A stretch of DNA of 64,000 nucleotides from Methylobacterium mesophilicum SR1.6/6. GTDB lineage: Bacteria > Pseudomonadota > Alphaproteobacteria > Rhizobiales > Beijerinckiaceae. Position 1 is the first letter of the stretch, and each line of letters opens with the position of its first letter. The stretch covers positions 6,281,447 to 6,345,446 of the forward strand of contig NZ_CP043538.1 of the NCBI RefSeq assembly GCF_000364445.2, read 5' to 3'. The notes under the pieces were generated by a model that was not told the origin of the DNA, ran no database searches, and was given only the letters and a program-made list of their open reading frames with translations. Positions 1-8,272 of the stretch are shown piece after piece. The position numbers were made by a program, and so were the translations under genes.

Positions 1-1891
1 CGGTCGAGTCCGGCGTGGGGGTCCCGGCCGGGATCACGTCGAAGCGGCCGGTCGAGACTACGGCGTCGGCGGGGTCGATCTCGTTGCGGAGAACGCCGCC
101 GAGCCCGGGGCTTCGTCCGAGGCCGAGCGATCCCTCGAAGTTCGGCCGGCGCAAGTCGCACTCGACCAGGAGCACCCGGCGCCCGCTCGCCGCACCGATC
201 CCCGCCATCGCGAAGGCGGTGAACGACTTGCCCTCGCGGGGTTTCGACGAGGTCACCAGGACGACCTGCGAGGCGCTCCGGCCCACCAGCACCAGATGGG
301 CGTGGAGGTTGCGCAGGACGTTCTGCATCGTCGGGTCGATCCGCGCCCGCGCCAGGGCGTCGGGCAGGTCGAGTTCCCGATGGCGGTCGGAGAGGCGCCC
401 GACCAAGCCGGGGGCCTCCAGCCACGGCAGCTGGGCGAAGACCGGGGCGCCGGTCCCCGCCATCAACTGCGCGGAGGTCCGCACCCGCCGGTCGGTGACG
501 TCGCGCAGGAGCGCCGCCGCGGAGGCCAGCACGCCCGCGAGCACGATGCCGCCTGCCAGGAACGGCAGGGTCTTGGGCGAGAACGGCTCCTGCGGCAGTT
601 CGGCGAGGCTGACCAGCCGGGTGCTGCCGGTGAGGATGCGCCGCTCGGTCTCCAGCTCGCCCGTGCGCTTGACGAGATCGGCGTAGCGTGTGCGCTTGAT
701 CTCGGCGTTGCGGACCATGCCCTCGATCGAGGCCTCGTCGTCCATGGCGGCGGCCGCCTCGGTCTTGGCCGTCTCGAGCTGCGCGCGGAGCGACGTGGCC
801 AGGGCGCTCGACGCCTCGTAGGTCTTGCGCAATCCCTGCGCGATGGTGCCGATCTCCTGATCGATGCGCGCGCGCAGGCTCGCCCGCTCGGTGATCAGCG
901 CCCGGATCGCCGGATGGTTCGTCCCGAGGTTTGTGCTCTGGTTGGCGAGCTGGGCGCTGACGCCGCTGAGCTGCTGCTTGAGCGCCACGATGGTCGGGCT
1001 GGCCAGCACCGCGGGGGCGCTTTCGGAGCCGTCGCGGCTTCGGTTCTCGATCTCGCCGAGGCGCGCGGCGGCGTCCGCCTTCGCGGCCTCGGCATTGGCG
1101 AGCTGATGGCTGATGTTGGTGAGGCGCTCGGCGCTGATCGGCGCGCTCGACCCCTTCAGCAGCCCCTTGCGGCGCCGGAAATCCTGGATCCGGGTCTCGT
1201 CGCTGCGGATCGACGCGTCGAGCTGACTGACCTCGGTGTGCAGCCAGTCGGCCGCGGACTTGCGGCTGGAGGCCTGGGCCTCGCGCTGATCCTCGAGGAA
1301 GGCGTTGATGAGGGCGCTGGCCATCGTCTGCGCCGTCTCGGGCAGCGGCGACTTGTAGCCGATGGTGATGATGCGGGACCGCCCGGAACTGGTGACGGCG
1401 TAACGCTTCTGCAGGTACTCGACGAGGGCGTTGCGGTCGGTCGTCAGCTTCAGGCAGGCCGCGTCCTTCTTCTCCGAGATCGTCGCGGGACGTCCGCCGG
1501 TGGCGGCGTAGCGGCACTCGGCCAGCACGGGGGCGGCGAGGCCGTCCTCGATCGCGAGCCGCAGTAGCCGCGGGGAGCGGATCACCAGGATCTGGCTCTC
1601 GATGTCGGCGGGGTCGCCGATCTTCTGGATCCAGGCCATCGAGGCGTTGTGGGCGCCCGGTTCGGCCTCCGCCACGATGACAGAGCCGCTCGCCACGTAT
1701 TGCGGCTGGATCATCATCAGGGCTGTGATGGCGAGGCCGAGGACCGCGGTGAACACCACCGCGAACAGGGTGCGGCGGCGCCAGATCCGGGCGAGGGGCG
1801 CGGCGAGACCCTCGCGGCGCTCCGTCGCCGGCGGGGCGGCGCGGACCGGAGACCGGTTCGCCAGGTCGACCGTCATGAGCGACATGGACAT
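1..1891 (-). CDS. Polysaccharide biosynthesis tyrosine autokinase (Wzc/ExoP-like), 3' end beyond window
   Basis: About 630 residues are visible and the frame is still open at the window edge. An N-terminal membrane segment (about residues 38-58, FAVVFTAVLGLAITALMMI) opens a Wzz-type chain-length domain. A long coiled-coil region follows, then a second membrane segment (FLAGGIVLAGVLASAAAL). The cytoplasmic part has a BY-kinase Walker A (SSKPREGKS) and Walker A' (LLVECDLRRP). In this family the protein controls chain length and export of exopolysaccharide through autophosphorylation of a C-terminal tyrosine cluster, which would lie outside the window. The ATG at 1891 is 5 bp after the stop of the upstream glycosyltransferase, so the two are probably cotranscribed. 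An in-frame ATG at 1885 is an alternative start. Confidence 0.9.
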   Translation of the reverse strand, partial: MSMSLMTVDLANRSPVRAAPPATERREGLAAPLARIWRRRTLFAVVFTAVLGLAITALMMIQPQYVASGSVIVAEAEPGAHNASMAWIQKIGDPADIESQILVIRSPRLLRLAIEDGLAAPVLAECRYAATGGRPATISEKKDAACLKLTTDRNALVEYLQKRYAVTSSGRSRIITIGYKSPLPETAQTMASALINAFLEDQREAQASSRKSAADWLHTEVSQLDASIRSDETRIQDFRRRKGLLKGSSAPISAERLTNISHQLANAEAAKADAAARLGEIENRSRDGSESAPAVLASPTIVALKQQLSGVSAQLANQSTNLGTNHPAIRALITERASLRARIDQEIGTIAQGLRKTYEASSALATSLRAQLETAKTEAAAAMDDEASIEGMVRNAEIKRTRYADLVKRTGELETERRILTGSTRLVSLAELPQEPFSPKTLPFLAGGIVLAGVLASAAALLRDVTDRRVRTSAQLMAGTGAPVFAQLPWLEAPGLVGRLSDRHRELDLPDALARARIDPTMQNVLRNLHAHLVLVGRSASQVVLVTSSKPREGKSFTAFAMAGIGAASGRRVLLVECDLRRPNFEGSLGLGRSPGLGGVLRNEIDPADAVVSTGRFDVIPAGTPTPDST

Positions 1892-1896
1892 CGTCC

Positions 1897-3066
1897 TCAG
1901 CCCACAGCTTCGAGTCGCGGAAGGATGCGCGGCCGGGTCTCGCAGGCCGCCCGATGCTGAGCCATCTGCTCGTCCACGAAGCGCGAGAAGCGGACCCGGA
2001 ACAGATCGGCCGAGAACATCTCCGCCTGGGACCTGCAGGCCTCCCGGGTGAAATGGTCCTCCTGCTGGATGAACCGCCGCACGCAGGCCGCGACCGCATC
2101 GGGTTCGGGGGTCTCGAAGAACATGCCGGTGCGCTGCGGGCCGCGCACCTGGACGGTTTCCCGGGCGCCCCCGCGGCCGAGCGCCAGCACGGGCGTGCCC
2201 TCGGAGGAGGCCTCCAGCACGATGATGCCGAAATCCTCCTCGGCGGCGAAGATGAAGGCGCGGGCGGTGGCCATGAGGTGGCGCAGCCCCGCGTCGGAGA
2301 CGAAGCCGGCGAAGGAGACGTTGGGTCCGGCGATCGCCCGGAGATGCGCGGCGTCCGGACCGGTGCCCGCCACGGTGAGGTGGAGGTCCGGGAGTTGCGC
2401 GAAGGCGCGCACCACCGCCTCGACGTTCTTGTAGGGGACGAGCCGGCTCGCGACGAGGAAGTGGTTCCCGCGCGGCCCCTCGAAGCGCTGGTCGGACAGC
2501 GTGATCGGCGGGTGGATCACCTCCGCGGAACGGCCGTAGACCTTCTTGATCCGCCGGGCCACGAAGGCCGAATTGGCCACGATGGCGTTCGGCCCGGCCG
2601 CGGTTCGGAAGTCCCACACCCGCATCCGATGCAGCACGAGGCGGGCGAGCAGGCTCTTGACCCCGGCCTCGCAACCGCTCTCCCGCAGATAGGTATGCTG
2701 CATGTCCCAGGCGTAGCGCATGGGCGAGTGGATGTAGGATACGTGCAGCTGGTCGGGTCCGGTCAGGACGCCCTTCGCCACCGCGTAGCTGCTCGAGATG
2801 ACGAGGTCGTAGGCCGACAGGTCGAATTGCTCGATCGCGAGGGGCATCAAAGGCAGGTAGTTCCGGTGCCGCGTGCGCGCGAAGGGCATGCGCTGGATGA
2901 AGCTGGTATGCGCCTGCTCGTAGCCGAGGCGGGCCCGATCCTCCTCCGGCAGGAAGTCGAACAGCGCGTAGACGTCCGCGCCGGGATAGATCCTGAGCAA
3001 CTGCTCGAGGACCCGCTCGGCACCTCCGACCACATACAACCAGTCGTGTACGATCGCGACACGCAT
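1897..3066 (-). CDS. GT4-family glycosyltransferase (WbaZ/mannosyltransferase-like)
   Basis: A 389-residue GT-B glycosyltransferase. The N-terminal domain starts MRVAIVHDWLYVVGGAERVL, the usual acceptor-side start with a Gly-Gly loop. SYIHSPMRYAWD (about 110-121) is typical of mannosyltransferases such as WbaZ. The donor domain has SRLVPYKNVE (about 207-216) and the E-x7-E motif in EDFGIIVLE (about 277-285). The ATG at 3066 follows GAGGAAG seven bases upstream. The same frame is open further upstream, but that part resembles no protein and includes AT-rich leader DNA. The role, adding a sugar to an exopolysaccharide repeat at the inner membrane, is inferred from the family and from the adjacent Wzc-like gene. 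The exact sugar is not determinable. Confidence 0.9.
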   Translation of the reverse strand: MRVAIVHDWLYVVGGAERVLEQLLRIYPGADVYALFDFLPEEDRARLGYEQAHTSFIQRMPFARTRHRNYLPLMPLAIEQFDLSAYDLVISSSYAVAKGVLTGPDQLHVSYIHSPMRYAWDMQHTYLRESGCEAGVKSLLARLVLHRMRVWDFRTAAGPNAIVANSAFVARRIKKVYGRSAEVIHPPITLSDQRFEGPRGNHFLVASRLVPYKNVEAVVRAFAQLPDLHLTVAGTGPDAAHLRAIAGPNVSFAGFVSDAGLRHLMATARAFIFAAEEDFGIIVLEASSEGTPVLALGRGGARETVQVRGPQRTGMFFETPEPDAVAACVRRFIQQEDHFTREACRSQAEMFSADLFRVRFSRFVDEQMAQHRAACETRPRILPRLEAVG

Positions 3067-3429
3067 CGCAGCTTCCTCGTCGGTGCGCCGAACGTCGGGG
3101 GCGGGTGTCCGCCAAGCGGATCTCGCCCTGGAAATGCGGTGCTGCCTACGGGGAGTAGAGTTTTCGCGGATAAAAAAGAAGTCAACGCCGCGAATGCAAG
3201 GATTAAATAGCATCCGTTCAGTGAGGAAAGAGCGATAGTAAGATTAATTGCAATTTAATATTAAGTTCGATATCGATTTCGGGTCGGCTGCCCGACGTCT
3301 CGATATCCGTGGTCGTCGGACGTCAAGCGGCCTCGGGCGAGGCATCTGGATCCCGCCGCGCGCAGGCGGCGCGAGCGTCCATCATGGGTGGCCCGCCGCG
3401 TCCGCCTCGATCTGGCAGTTGAGGTCCGG
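3067..3429. other. Intergenic region upstream of the glycosyltransferase gene
   Basis: No convincing gene is present. About 3165-3280 is unusually AT-rich for this genome and holds the probable minus-strand promoter of the exopolysaccharide genes. A TTGACT hexamer (minus strand, 3180-3185) is visible, but its -10 partner is poor, so no promoter is called. Confidence 0.5.
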
Positions 3430-4518
3430 TTACGAGGTTGCGGCCTCCGCCACAGGGCGGGAGGCCGGCTGCCGATCGAACCGGCGCCGCAGGGCCGCGC
3501 TCAGCGGGACTTCGACGTGCCGGTACAGCATGTCTCCGATCGCGGCCGAGGCCACAAACGCGAGCAGGAAGATCAGCGTGACCCGCGGAAGGCCTGGAGC
3601 CAGGATGGGCGACACGACCTTCGCGGCGGTGTGCAAGAGGAGGTTGTGGACGAGGTAGAAGGAGTAGCTGGCATTTCCCTGCGCGAGCAGCCAGCGCGAG
3701 CGCACCAAGACCCCGCCGCGCTCCAGAAGGAGCATCGCGCCGACGATGAGGGTTGCTGCGGTGCCCCAGACCAGCGGCCGCATGAAACCGGTCATTTCAG
3801 GTCCGTAGCCACAGGCATCGGCGACGACCTGTCCGCCCAGAATGAGCAGGCCGGCCGCCGCGAAGGCTGCCACGGCCACGCGCCGAACCGGGAAGTCCGG
3901 GTTCGGCGCGCCGAGGCGCAGATAGACGTATCCGAGCCCGATCCCGGCGGCGAATTCGACCACGATCGGCTTCGTGTAGAACGCCCAGTAGAACCCCGGG
4001 CCGGGCAGGAGGCCGAGGAGCATCAGCCCGGCGAAAAGCGCACCTGCGGCCAGCGCTCTCTGAGCAAGCATCGGCACCAGCAGCAGGCCGGCGAAGGCTG
4101 CGTAGAAGAACATCTCATAATTGAGCGTCCAGCCGACCGAGACCAATGGCTCGATGTAGCCGCCGCGCGAGAACGGCACGAACAGCAGAGACTGCAGCAG
4201 ATACTCCGCTCGGAATTCCATGATCCCGATGGGCTTCAAGCCGGTCATGGCGATCAGAGCCAGCCCCACTGTGACAAGCCAGTAGACCGGAACGACCCGC
4301 GCCGCCCGCCGCAGCAGGAAGCGTCCGGCCGTCTCCCCACGCCCGCTCGTGCTCACGAACATGATGAAGCCGGACAGGACGAAGAAGACATCGACGCCGG
4401 TCGCGCCGAAGGCGAAGAGGTCCGGCCTCGGCAGGATCGGCGCCGCATAGGGGCCGAAATGGGTCAGGAACACGCCGTATGACGCGAGGGCGCGCAGAAC
4501 CTGCAGATTGTAGATCAT
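3430..4518 (-). CDS. Acyltransferase 3 family membrane protein (OafB/ExoZ-like)
   Basis: A 362-residue polytopic membrane protein with about ten hydrophobic segments. The opening LRALASYGVFLTHFG carries the family histidine (H20). Near residues 45-53 is VFFVLSGFIMF, the family's hallmark FFVLSGF stretch, followed by an Arg-rich loop (FLLRRAARVVPVYW). Members transfer acetyl or other acyl groups to cell-surface or exported sugars at the inner membrane. Lying just upstream of the glycosyltransferase on the same strand, it probably decorates the same exopolysaccharide. The substrate is inferred only. The ATG at 4518 has a weak Shine-Dalgarno. Confidence 0.88.
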   Translation of the reverse strand: MIYNLQVLRALASYGVFLTHFGPYAAPILPRPDLFAFGATGVDVFFVLSGFIMFVSTSGRGETAGRFLLRRAARVVPVYWLVTVGLALIAMTGLKPIGIMEFRAEYLLQSLLFVPFSRGGYIEPLVSVGWTLNYEMFFYAAFAGLLLVPMLAQRALAAGALFAGLMLLGLLPGPGFYWAFYTKPIVVEFAAGIGLGYVYLRLGAPNPDFPVRRVAVAAFAAAGLLILGGQVVADACGYGPEMTGFMRPLVWGTAATLIVGAMLLLERGGVLVRSRWLLAQGNASYSFYLVHNLLLHTAAKVVSPILAPGLPRVTLIFLLAFVASAAIGDMLYRHVEVPLSAALRRRFDRQPASRPVAEAATS

Positions 4519-4839
4519 GACGTGCCGTCCGGGGATGGCCGCCCGCCCAGGTCAGACGTGGCCGGGGTACCCTGCCGGATCCCGACCCGCGGAGTCACGA
4601 AATCTCCAGATTCTTCCTAAATACACATGCTGTCTCTTAGGGGTCGTTCCAAGTTTAAGTACTGGACACGGATTGAGATCACGTTTATGTGATTTATGCG
4701 TTCTGTGCGCTTGAAATTAAGCGATCGGAGCCGTTAGCGAGAATGCTCGTTGCTTCGGGAGGGCGGATGCCTAACCCTTGGCAGTCACAGTGGCGACGTT
4801 TCCGATTGCGAATCCAAGACGGCCCGGATTAAATTCGCT
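4519..4839. other. Divergent intergenic region, no gene seen
   Basis: Non-coding DNA between the divergent acyltransferase and carrier-protein genes. About 4610-4720 is AT-rich for this genome. I see no RNA gene or repeat here. The promoter and inverted repeat at its right end are listed separately. Confidence 0.5.
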
Positions 4840-4859
4840 TACTATTGTTCAATGTAGTA
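4840..4859. promoter_or_regulatory. Imperfect inverted repeat just upstream of the carrier-protein promoter
   Basis: TACTA and TAGTA arms enclose a 10-base centre immediately before a -35 hexamer. The position suits an activator or repressor site. No regulator gene lies beside it, so this is a weak call. Confidence 0.3.
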
Positions 4860-4860
4860 T

Positions 4861-4888
4861 TTGACTCGCGGTCGGTCGGCTCTATAGG
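4861..4888 (+). promoter_or_regulatory. Probable sigma-70-type promoter of the carrier-protein operon
   Basis: TTGACT (4861-4866), a 16-base spacer and TATAGG (4883-4888) match housekeeping promoter hexamers well. They would start transcription near 4895, about 22 bases before the TTG start codon of the first gene. Confidence 0.6.
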
Positions 4889-4916
4889 GTTGCGACAACT
4901 TCGAAGGGGTTCTGCC

Positions 4917-5171
4917 TTGAATATCACACACATCATCCGTGAGATCCTCGGCTCGAACGAGGCATTCGCCGGCAAGGCCGATCAACTCTCCGAGGACGAC
5001 AGCCTGTTCGACCTTGGTCTGGACTCGTTCGGTTCGGTGCAACTGATGCTCGCGCTCGAAGAGCGCTTCAGCGTCGAGTTTCCCGACAGCCTCCTGAACC
5101 GCAAGTCCTTCGCGTCGATCCGCTCGATCCGCGAGGCCGTCTCCACGCTGATCCATCAGGACGCCGCATGA
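4917..5171 (+). CDS. Stand-alone acyl/aminoacyl carrier protein
   Basis: An 84-residue carrier protein. The phosphopantetheine attachment site is S37 in FDLGLDSFGSVQL, followed by a helix-II pattern LMLALEERFSVEFPD typical of the PP-binding fold. The TTG at 4917 is chosen as start: it follows GAAGGGG, lies downstream of the promoter, and gives the usual ACP length. An ATG further upstream in frame would begin before the promoter. The stop overlaps the next gene's ATG (ATGA). Close linkage to an amino acid:[carrier protein] ligase suggests it carries an amino acid thioester rather than serving fatty-acid synthesis. The fate of that amino acid is unknown. Confidence 0.92.
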   Translation: MNITHIIREILGSNEAFAGKADQLSEDDSLFDLGLDSFGSVQLMLALEERFSVEFPDSLLNRKSFASIRSIREAVSTLIHQDAA

Positions 5172-6331
5172 GCACTCTGACCGCGCGCGCTGAGCGGGCG
5201 GCGGCTGTGGCAGCGCGCCACGCCGACGCCGTCGACCGCGATGGCCGCTTCCCTGAGGAAGCCGTCGCCGCCATGAAGGCCGAGCGCCTGCTCGGCCTCC
5301 AGATTCCGAGCCAGTTCGGCGGCGAGGGCGCAGGGCTCACGCAGATTGCCGAGCTGTGCAGCACCCTCGGCCATGCCTGCAGCGCGGCCGCGATGGTGTT
5401 CGCGATGCACCACATCAAGGTGTCGAGCCTTGTCACGCACGGCCTCGACAGCGCGTGGCACTGCCGGCTGATGGAGCGGATCGCCCGCGAGCAGCTGCTC
5501 GTGGCGTCCTCGACCACCGAGGCCGGCATCGGCGGCGACCTGCGCAACAGCCTCTGCGCGGTCGAGGCGACCGGCGATGTGTTCTCCCTGGGCAAGGACG
5601 CGTCGGTGATCTCCTACGGGTCGCACGCCGACCTGATCCTGGCCACGGCCCGCCGCAACCCGGATGCTCCGACCTCCGATCAGGTGCTCGTGGCGCTGCT
5701 CGCCGATCAGATCTCCCTCGTGCGCACCGGCGACTGGGATACGCTGGGCATGCGGGGTACCTGCAGCGAAGGGTTCCGCCTCGAGGCCCGTGACGTGCCT
5801 CTCGAGCAGATCCTGCCGAAGCCCTTCGCGGAGATCGCCGCGCAGTCGATGCTGGCTTCGTCCCATCTGCTCTGGAGCAGCGTGTGGTACGGCATCACGA
5901 CCTACGCGGTCGACCGCGCCCGCGCCTTCGTGCAGGCCGAGGCGCGGCGCCGGCCCGGTCAGGTGCCGCCCACGGCGACGCGGCTGGCCGAGGTCTCCAA
6001 CGCGCATCAGGCCATGCGCGGCACCATCGTGTCGGCCCTGCGCCGCTTCGAGGACGCGCACGGGGACGCCGACACGATCGGGTCGATCGGCTTCTCGGTG
6101 ATGCTGAACAACCTGAAGGTCACGGTCTCCGACATGGCCGTGGATATCGTGCGGCGCGCGCTCGCGATCGTCGGGCTCGCGGGCTACCGCAACGACACGC
6201 CCTTCAGCCTGGGCCGACCACTGCGCGACGTCCTGTCGGCGCCGCTGATGATCGGCAACGACCGTATCCTCGCCAACACCGCCAAGCTCCTGCTCGTGCA
6301 GAAGGGCAGCGGCCAGCTCATGAGCGTGTGA
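5168..6331 (+). CDS. Acyl-CoA dehydrogenase-like flavoprotein of the aminoacyl-carrier operon
   Basis: A 387-residue protein of the acyl-CoA dehydrogenase fold. It has an N-terminal helical domain with a substrate-entry motif ([21 protein letters not shown]), a middle beta domain ([16 protein letters not shown]) and a C-terminal helical bundle. The C-terminal stretch where typical dehydrogenases have the catalytic Glu (EGT-like) reads LMIGNDRIL, so that Glu appears to be missing. It overlaps the carrier gene by 4 bp and the ligase gene by 1 bp. By analogy with prolyl-carrier dehydrogenases of pyrrole pathways it may oxidise a carrier-bound aminoacyl group. That role is inference. Confidence 0.85.
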   Translation: MSTLTARAERAAAVAARHADAVDRDGRFPEEAVAAMKAERLLGLQIPSQFGGEGAGLTQIAELCSTLGHACSAAAMVFAMHHIKVSSLVTHGLDSAWHCRLMERIAREQLLVASSTTEAGIGGDLRNSLCAVEATGDVFSLGKDASVISYGSHADLILATARRNPDAPTSDQVLVALLADQISLVRTGDWDTLGMRGTCSEGFRLEARDVPLEQILPKPFAEIAAQSMLASSHLLWSSVWYGITTYAVDRARAFVQAEARRRPGQVPPTATRLAEVSNAHQAMRGTIVSALRRFEDAHGDADTIGSIGFSVMLNNLKVTVSDMAVDIVRRALAIVGLAGYRNDTPFSLGRPLRDVLSAPLMIGNDRILANTAKLLLVQKGSGQLMSV

Positions 6332-7287
6332 TGGAATCGCTGTCCTCCTCTCACGGCGAGGATCGTGCCGAAGGGGCACCGGTCGCGGAGCCGACCTTCC
6401 TCGACCGCCTGTTCGACCACGGTCTGCTGATCCGCACCGGGGTCGACGGTCTCTACGGCCGGAGCGGCGCCTTCGAGAGCGTCGTCGATGCCCTCGACCG
6501 GCTGATCACGCGCCTCGGCGCGGCGGACGGCGCCGAGGTCATGCGTTTCCCGCCCGGCATGAGCCGGCCGGCCTTCGAGCGGAGCGGCTACCTCAAGGGC
6601 TTCCCGAACCTCGCAGGCACGGTGCACAGCTTCTGCGGCGATTCCGCGGGCCATGCCGAGATCCTCGCCTGTGTCGAGGCCGGGCGCGACTGGACGGGCC
6701 AGCAGGAGGCGACCGACATCGTCCTGACGCCTGCGGCCTGCTACCCGCTCTACCCGGCCGCCGCCGCCCGGGGACCGCTCCCCGCCGAAGGGCGCCTGTT
6801 CGACCTGCAATCCTACTGCTTCCGGCGCGAGCCCTCGCTGGAGCCGACCCGGATGCAGCTCTTCCGGATGCGCGAGTACGTGCGCATGGGCAGCCCCGAG
6901 CAGGTTCTGGCGTTCCGTGAATCCTGGCTCGAGCGCGGCACCGCCATGATCCGCGACCTCGACCTCCCGCTCGCCATCGACGTGGCCAACGACCCGTTCT
7001 TCGGACGGGCCGGCCGGATGATGGCCAACAACCAGCGGGAGCAGGGCCTCAAGTTCGAGCTGAACGTGCCGGTCAACAGCGTCGACAAGCCGACCGCCTG
7101 CCTCAGCTTCAACTACCACCAGGACCATTTCGGCACCACCTGGGGGCTGCGTCAGGCTGATGGTGGCGTCGCCCACACTGCCTGCGTCGGCTTCGGACTG
7201 GAGCGGATCACCCTGGCGCTCCTGCGCCATCACGGCCTCGACCTCGCCGAATGGCCCGAGGCCGTGCGCGCCACGCTGTGGGGCTGA
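6331..7287 (+). CDS. Amino acid:[carrier protein] ligase (class II aaRS-like)
   Basis: A 318-residue homologue of the seryl-tRNA-synthetase catalytic core without a tRNA-binding arm, as in the Bradyrhizobium aa:CP ligases. Those enzymes activate a small amino acid with ATP and load it onto the phosphopantetheine arm of a carrier protein. The expected zinc ligands can be placed at C137 ([11 protein letters not shown]), E182 (RMREYV, in motif 2) and C285 (HTACVGFG). Motif 3 is [11 protein letters not shown] with its arginine at 292. The start overlaps the preceding stop (TGATG). The carrier substrate is almost certainly the protein encoded at 4917. Which amino acid is used (glycine or alanine in studied relatives) cannot be read from sequence. 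Confidence 0.9.
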   Translation: MESLSSSHGEDRAEGAPVAEPTFLDRLFDHGLLIRTGVDGLYGRSGAFESVVDALDRLITRLGAADGAEVMRFPPGMSRPAFERSGYLKGFPNLAGTVHSFCGDSAGHAEILACVEAGRDWTGQQEATDIVLTPAACYPLYPAAAARGPLPAEGRLFDLQSYCFRREPSLEPTRMQLFRMREYVRMGSPEQVLAFRESWLERGTAMIRDLDLPLAIDVANDPFFGRAGRMMANNQREQGLKFELNVPVNSVDKPTACLSFNYHQDHFGTTWGLRQADGGVAHTACVGFGLERITLALLRHHGLDLAEWPEAVRATLWG

Positions 7288-7291
7288 GGCG

Positions 7292-8263
7292 GTGACGGCC
7301 GCCCTTCGCCTGCCGTCGGGGTCCGGGCTCGCGGACCCCTACCTCCCGCACGCGCTCCACGATGCCGGCCGGGACTGGCCGGAGACGAACTGCTACGTGG
7401 ATCTCTGGATCGAGCTGCTGCACGGCCGTGGCCTCGTGCCGGAGGCCATGCTGGGCTTCACCCTGCGCCAGGACTTCGAGGGCGACCAGTTCACCTTCTT
7501 CAAGCCGCCCCCGGGCGACATCGAGCGCCTCTACGGGCTGGAGGTGCTTGAACTCGCGGTCTACGCGGGGATCGAGGCGCATGCCGTGATCCAGGCGAAG
7601 GCCGGCCGGCCCGTGCTGGTCGAGGTCGACGCGATCTATCTGCCCGACACGAGCGGAACGACCTACGGCCGGGACCACGGCAAGACGACGATCGGCATCC
7701 TGGCCATCGATCCGGCGGCGGGCGAACTCGACTACCTCCACAATGCCGGCCGCTTCCGGCTCTCCGGCGCGGATTACGCCGGGATTTTCGGCCCGGCGAC
7801 GCTGCCGCCCTACGCCGAGTTCGTGAAGGCCGTCGCGCCGCCCATGGACCCGGCCGAGCTTCCCGGGGCCGCCCGCGACCTGCTCGTGCGGCATCGCGCC
7901 CGGGCGCCGCGGCACAATCCTGTCCTGGCCTTCCGCGACGCGCTCGCCGCGACGGCCGACGGGCTGGTGTGTCAGCCGCTCAGTGTGTTCCACGCCTACG
8001 CCTTCAACACCACCCGCCAGCTCGGCGCCAATTTCGAGATGCTCTCCAGTCATCTGGCGTGGCTCGAGGGCCAGGGCATCGGAGCATTCGCGCCCGCGAC
8101 CGAGGCGGCGGCCGACCTGAGCCGCGAGGCGAAGGCCTTCCAGTTCCAGCTCGCCCGCGCCTTCCACCGGAAGAGCGCCGCGGGGCTGGCGTCGCGCCTC
8201 GATCCGATCGCGGCGACCTACGACCGCGTCTTCGCGTCCCTCGACCGGGCTCTCGCCTCCTAA
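7292..8263 (+). CDS. DUF1839 family protein
   Basis: A 323-residue protein resembling the DUF1839 family, which habitually neighbours amino acid:[carrier protein] ligase genes. It opens with a motif of the type NCYVDLWIELLHGRGL and contains QDFEGDQFTFFKPPPGDIE and a central VEVDAIYLPDT-GTTYGRDHGKTTI segment. The conserved Asp/His-rich middle resembles papain-like or transglutaminase-like aminoacyl-handling folds, but I cannot assign a catalytic triad. The GTG at 7292 is chosen as start because it is 4 bp after the ligase stop and fits the family N-terminus. A plausible role is taking the aminoacyl group from the carrier and passing it to an acceptor. This is inference from context. Confidence 0.75.
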   Translation: MTAALRLPSGSGLADPYLPHALHDAGRDWPETNCYVDLWIELLHGRGLVPEAMLGFTLRQDFEGDQFTFFKPPPGDIERLYGLEVLELAVYAGIEAHAVIQAKAGRPVLVEVDAIYLPDTSGTTYGRDHGKTTIGILAIDPAAGELDYLHNAGRFRLSGADYAGIFGPATLPPYAEFVKAVAPPMDPAELPGAARDLLVRHRARAPRHNPVLAFRDALAATADGLVCQPLSVFHAYAFNTTRQLGANFEMLSSHLAWLEGQGIGAFAPATEAAADLSREAKAFQFQLARAFHRKSAAGLASRLDPIAATYDRVFASLDRALAS

Positions 8264-8272
8264 GAGCGATCC

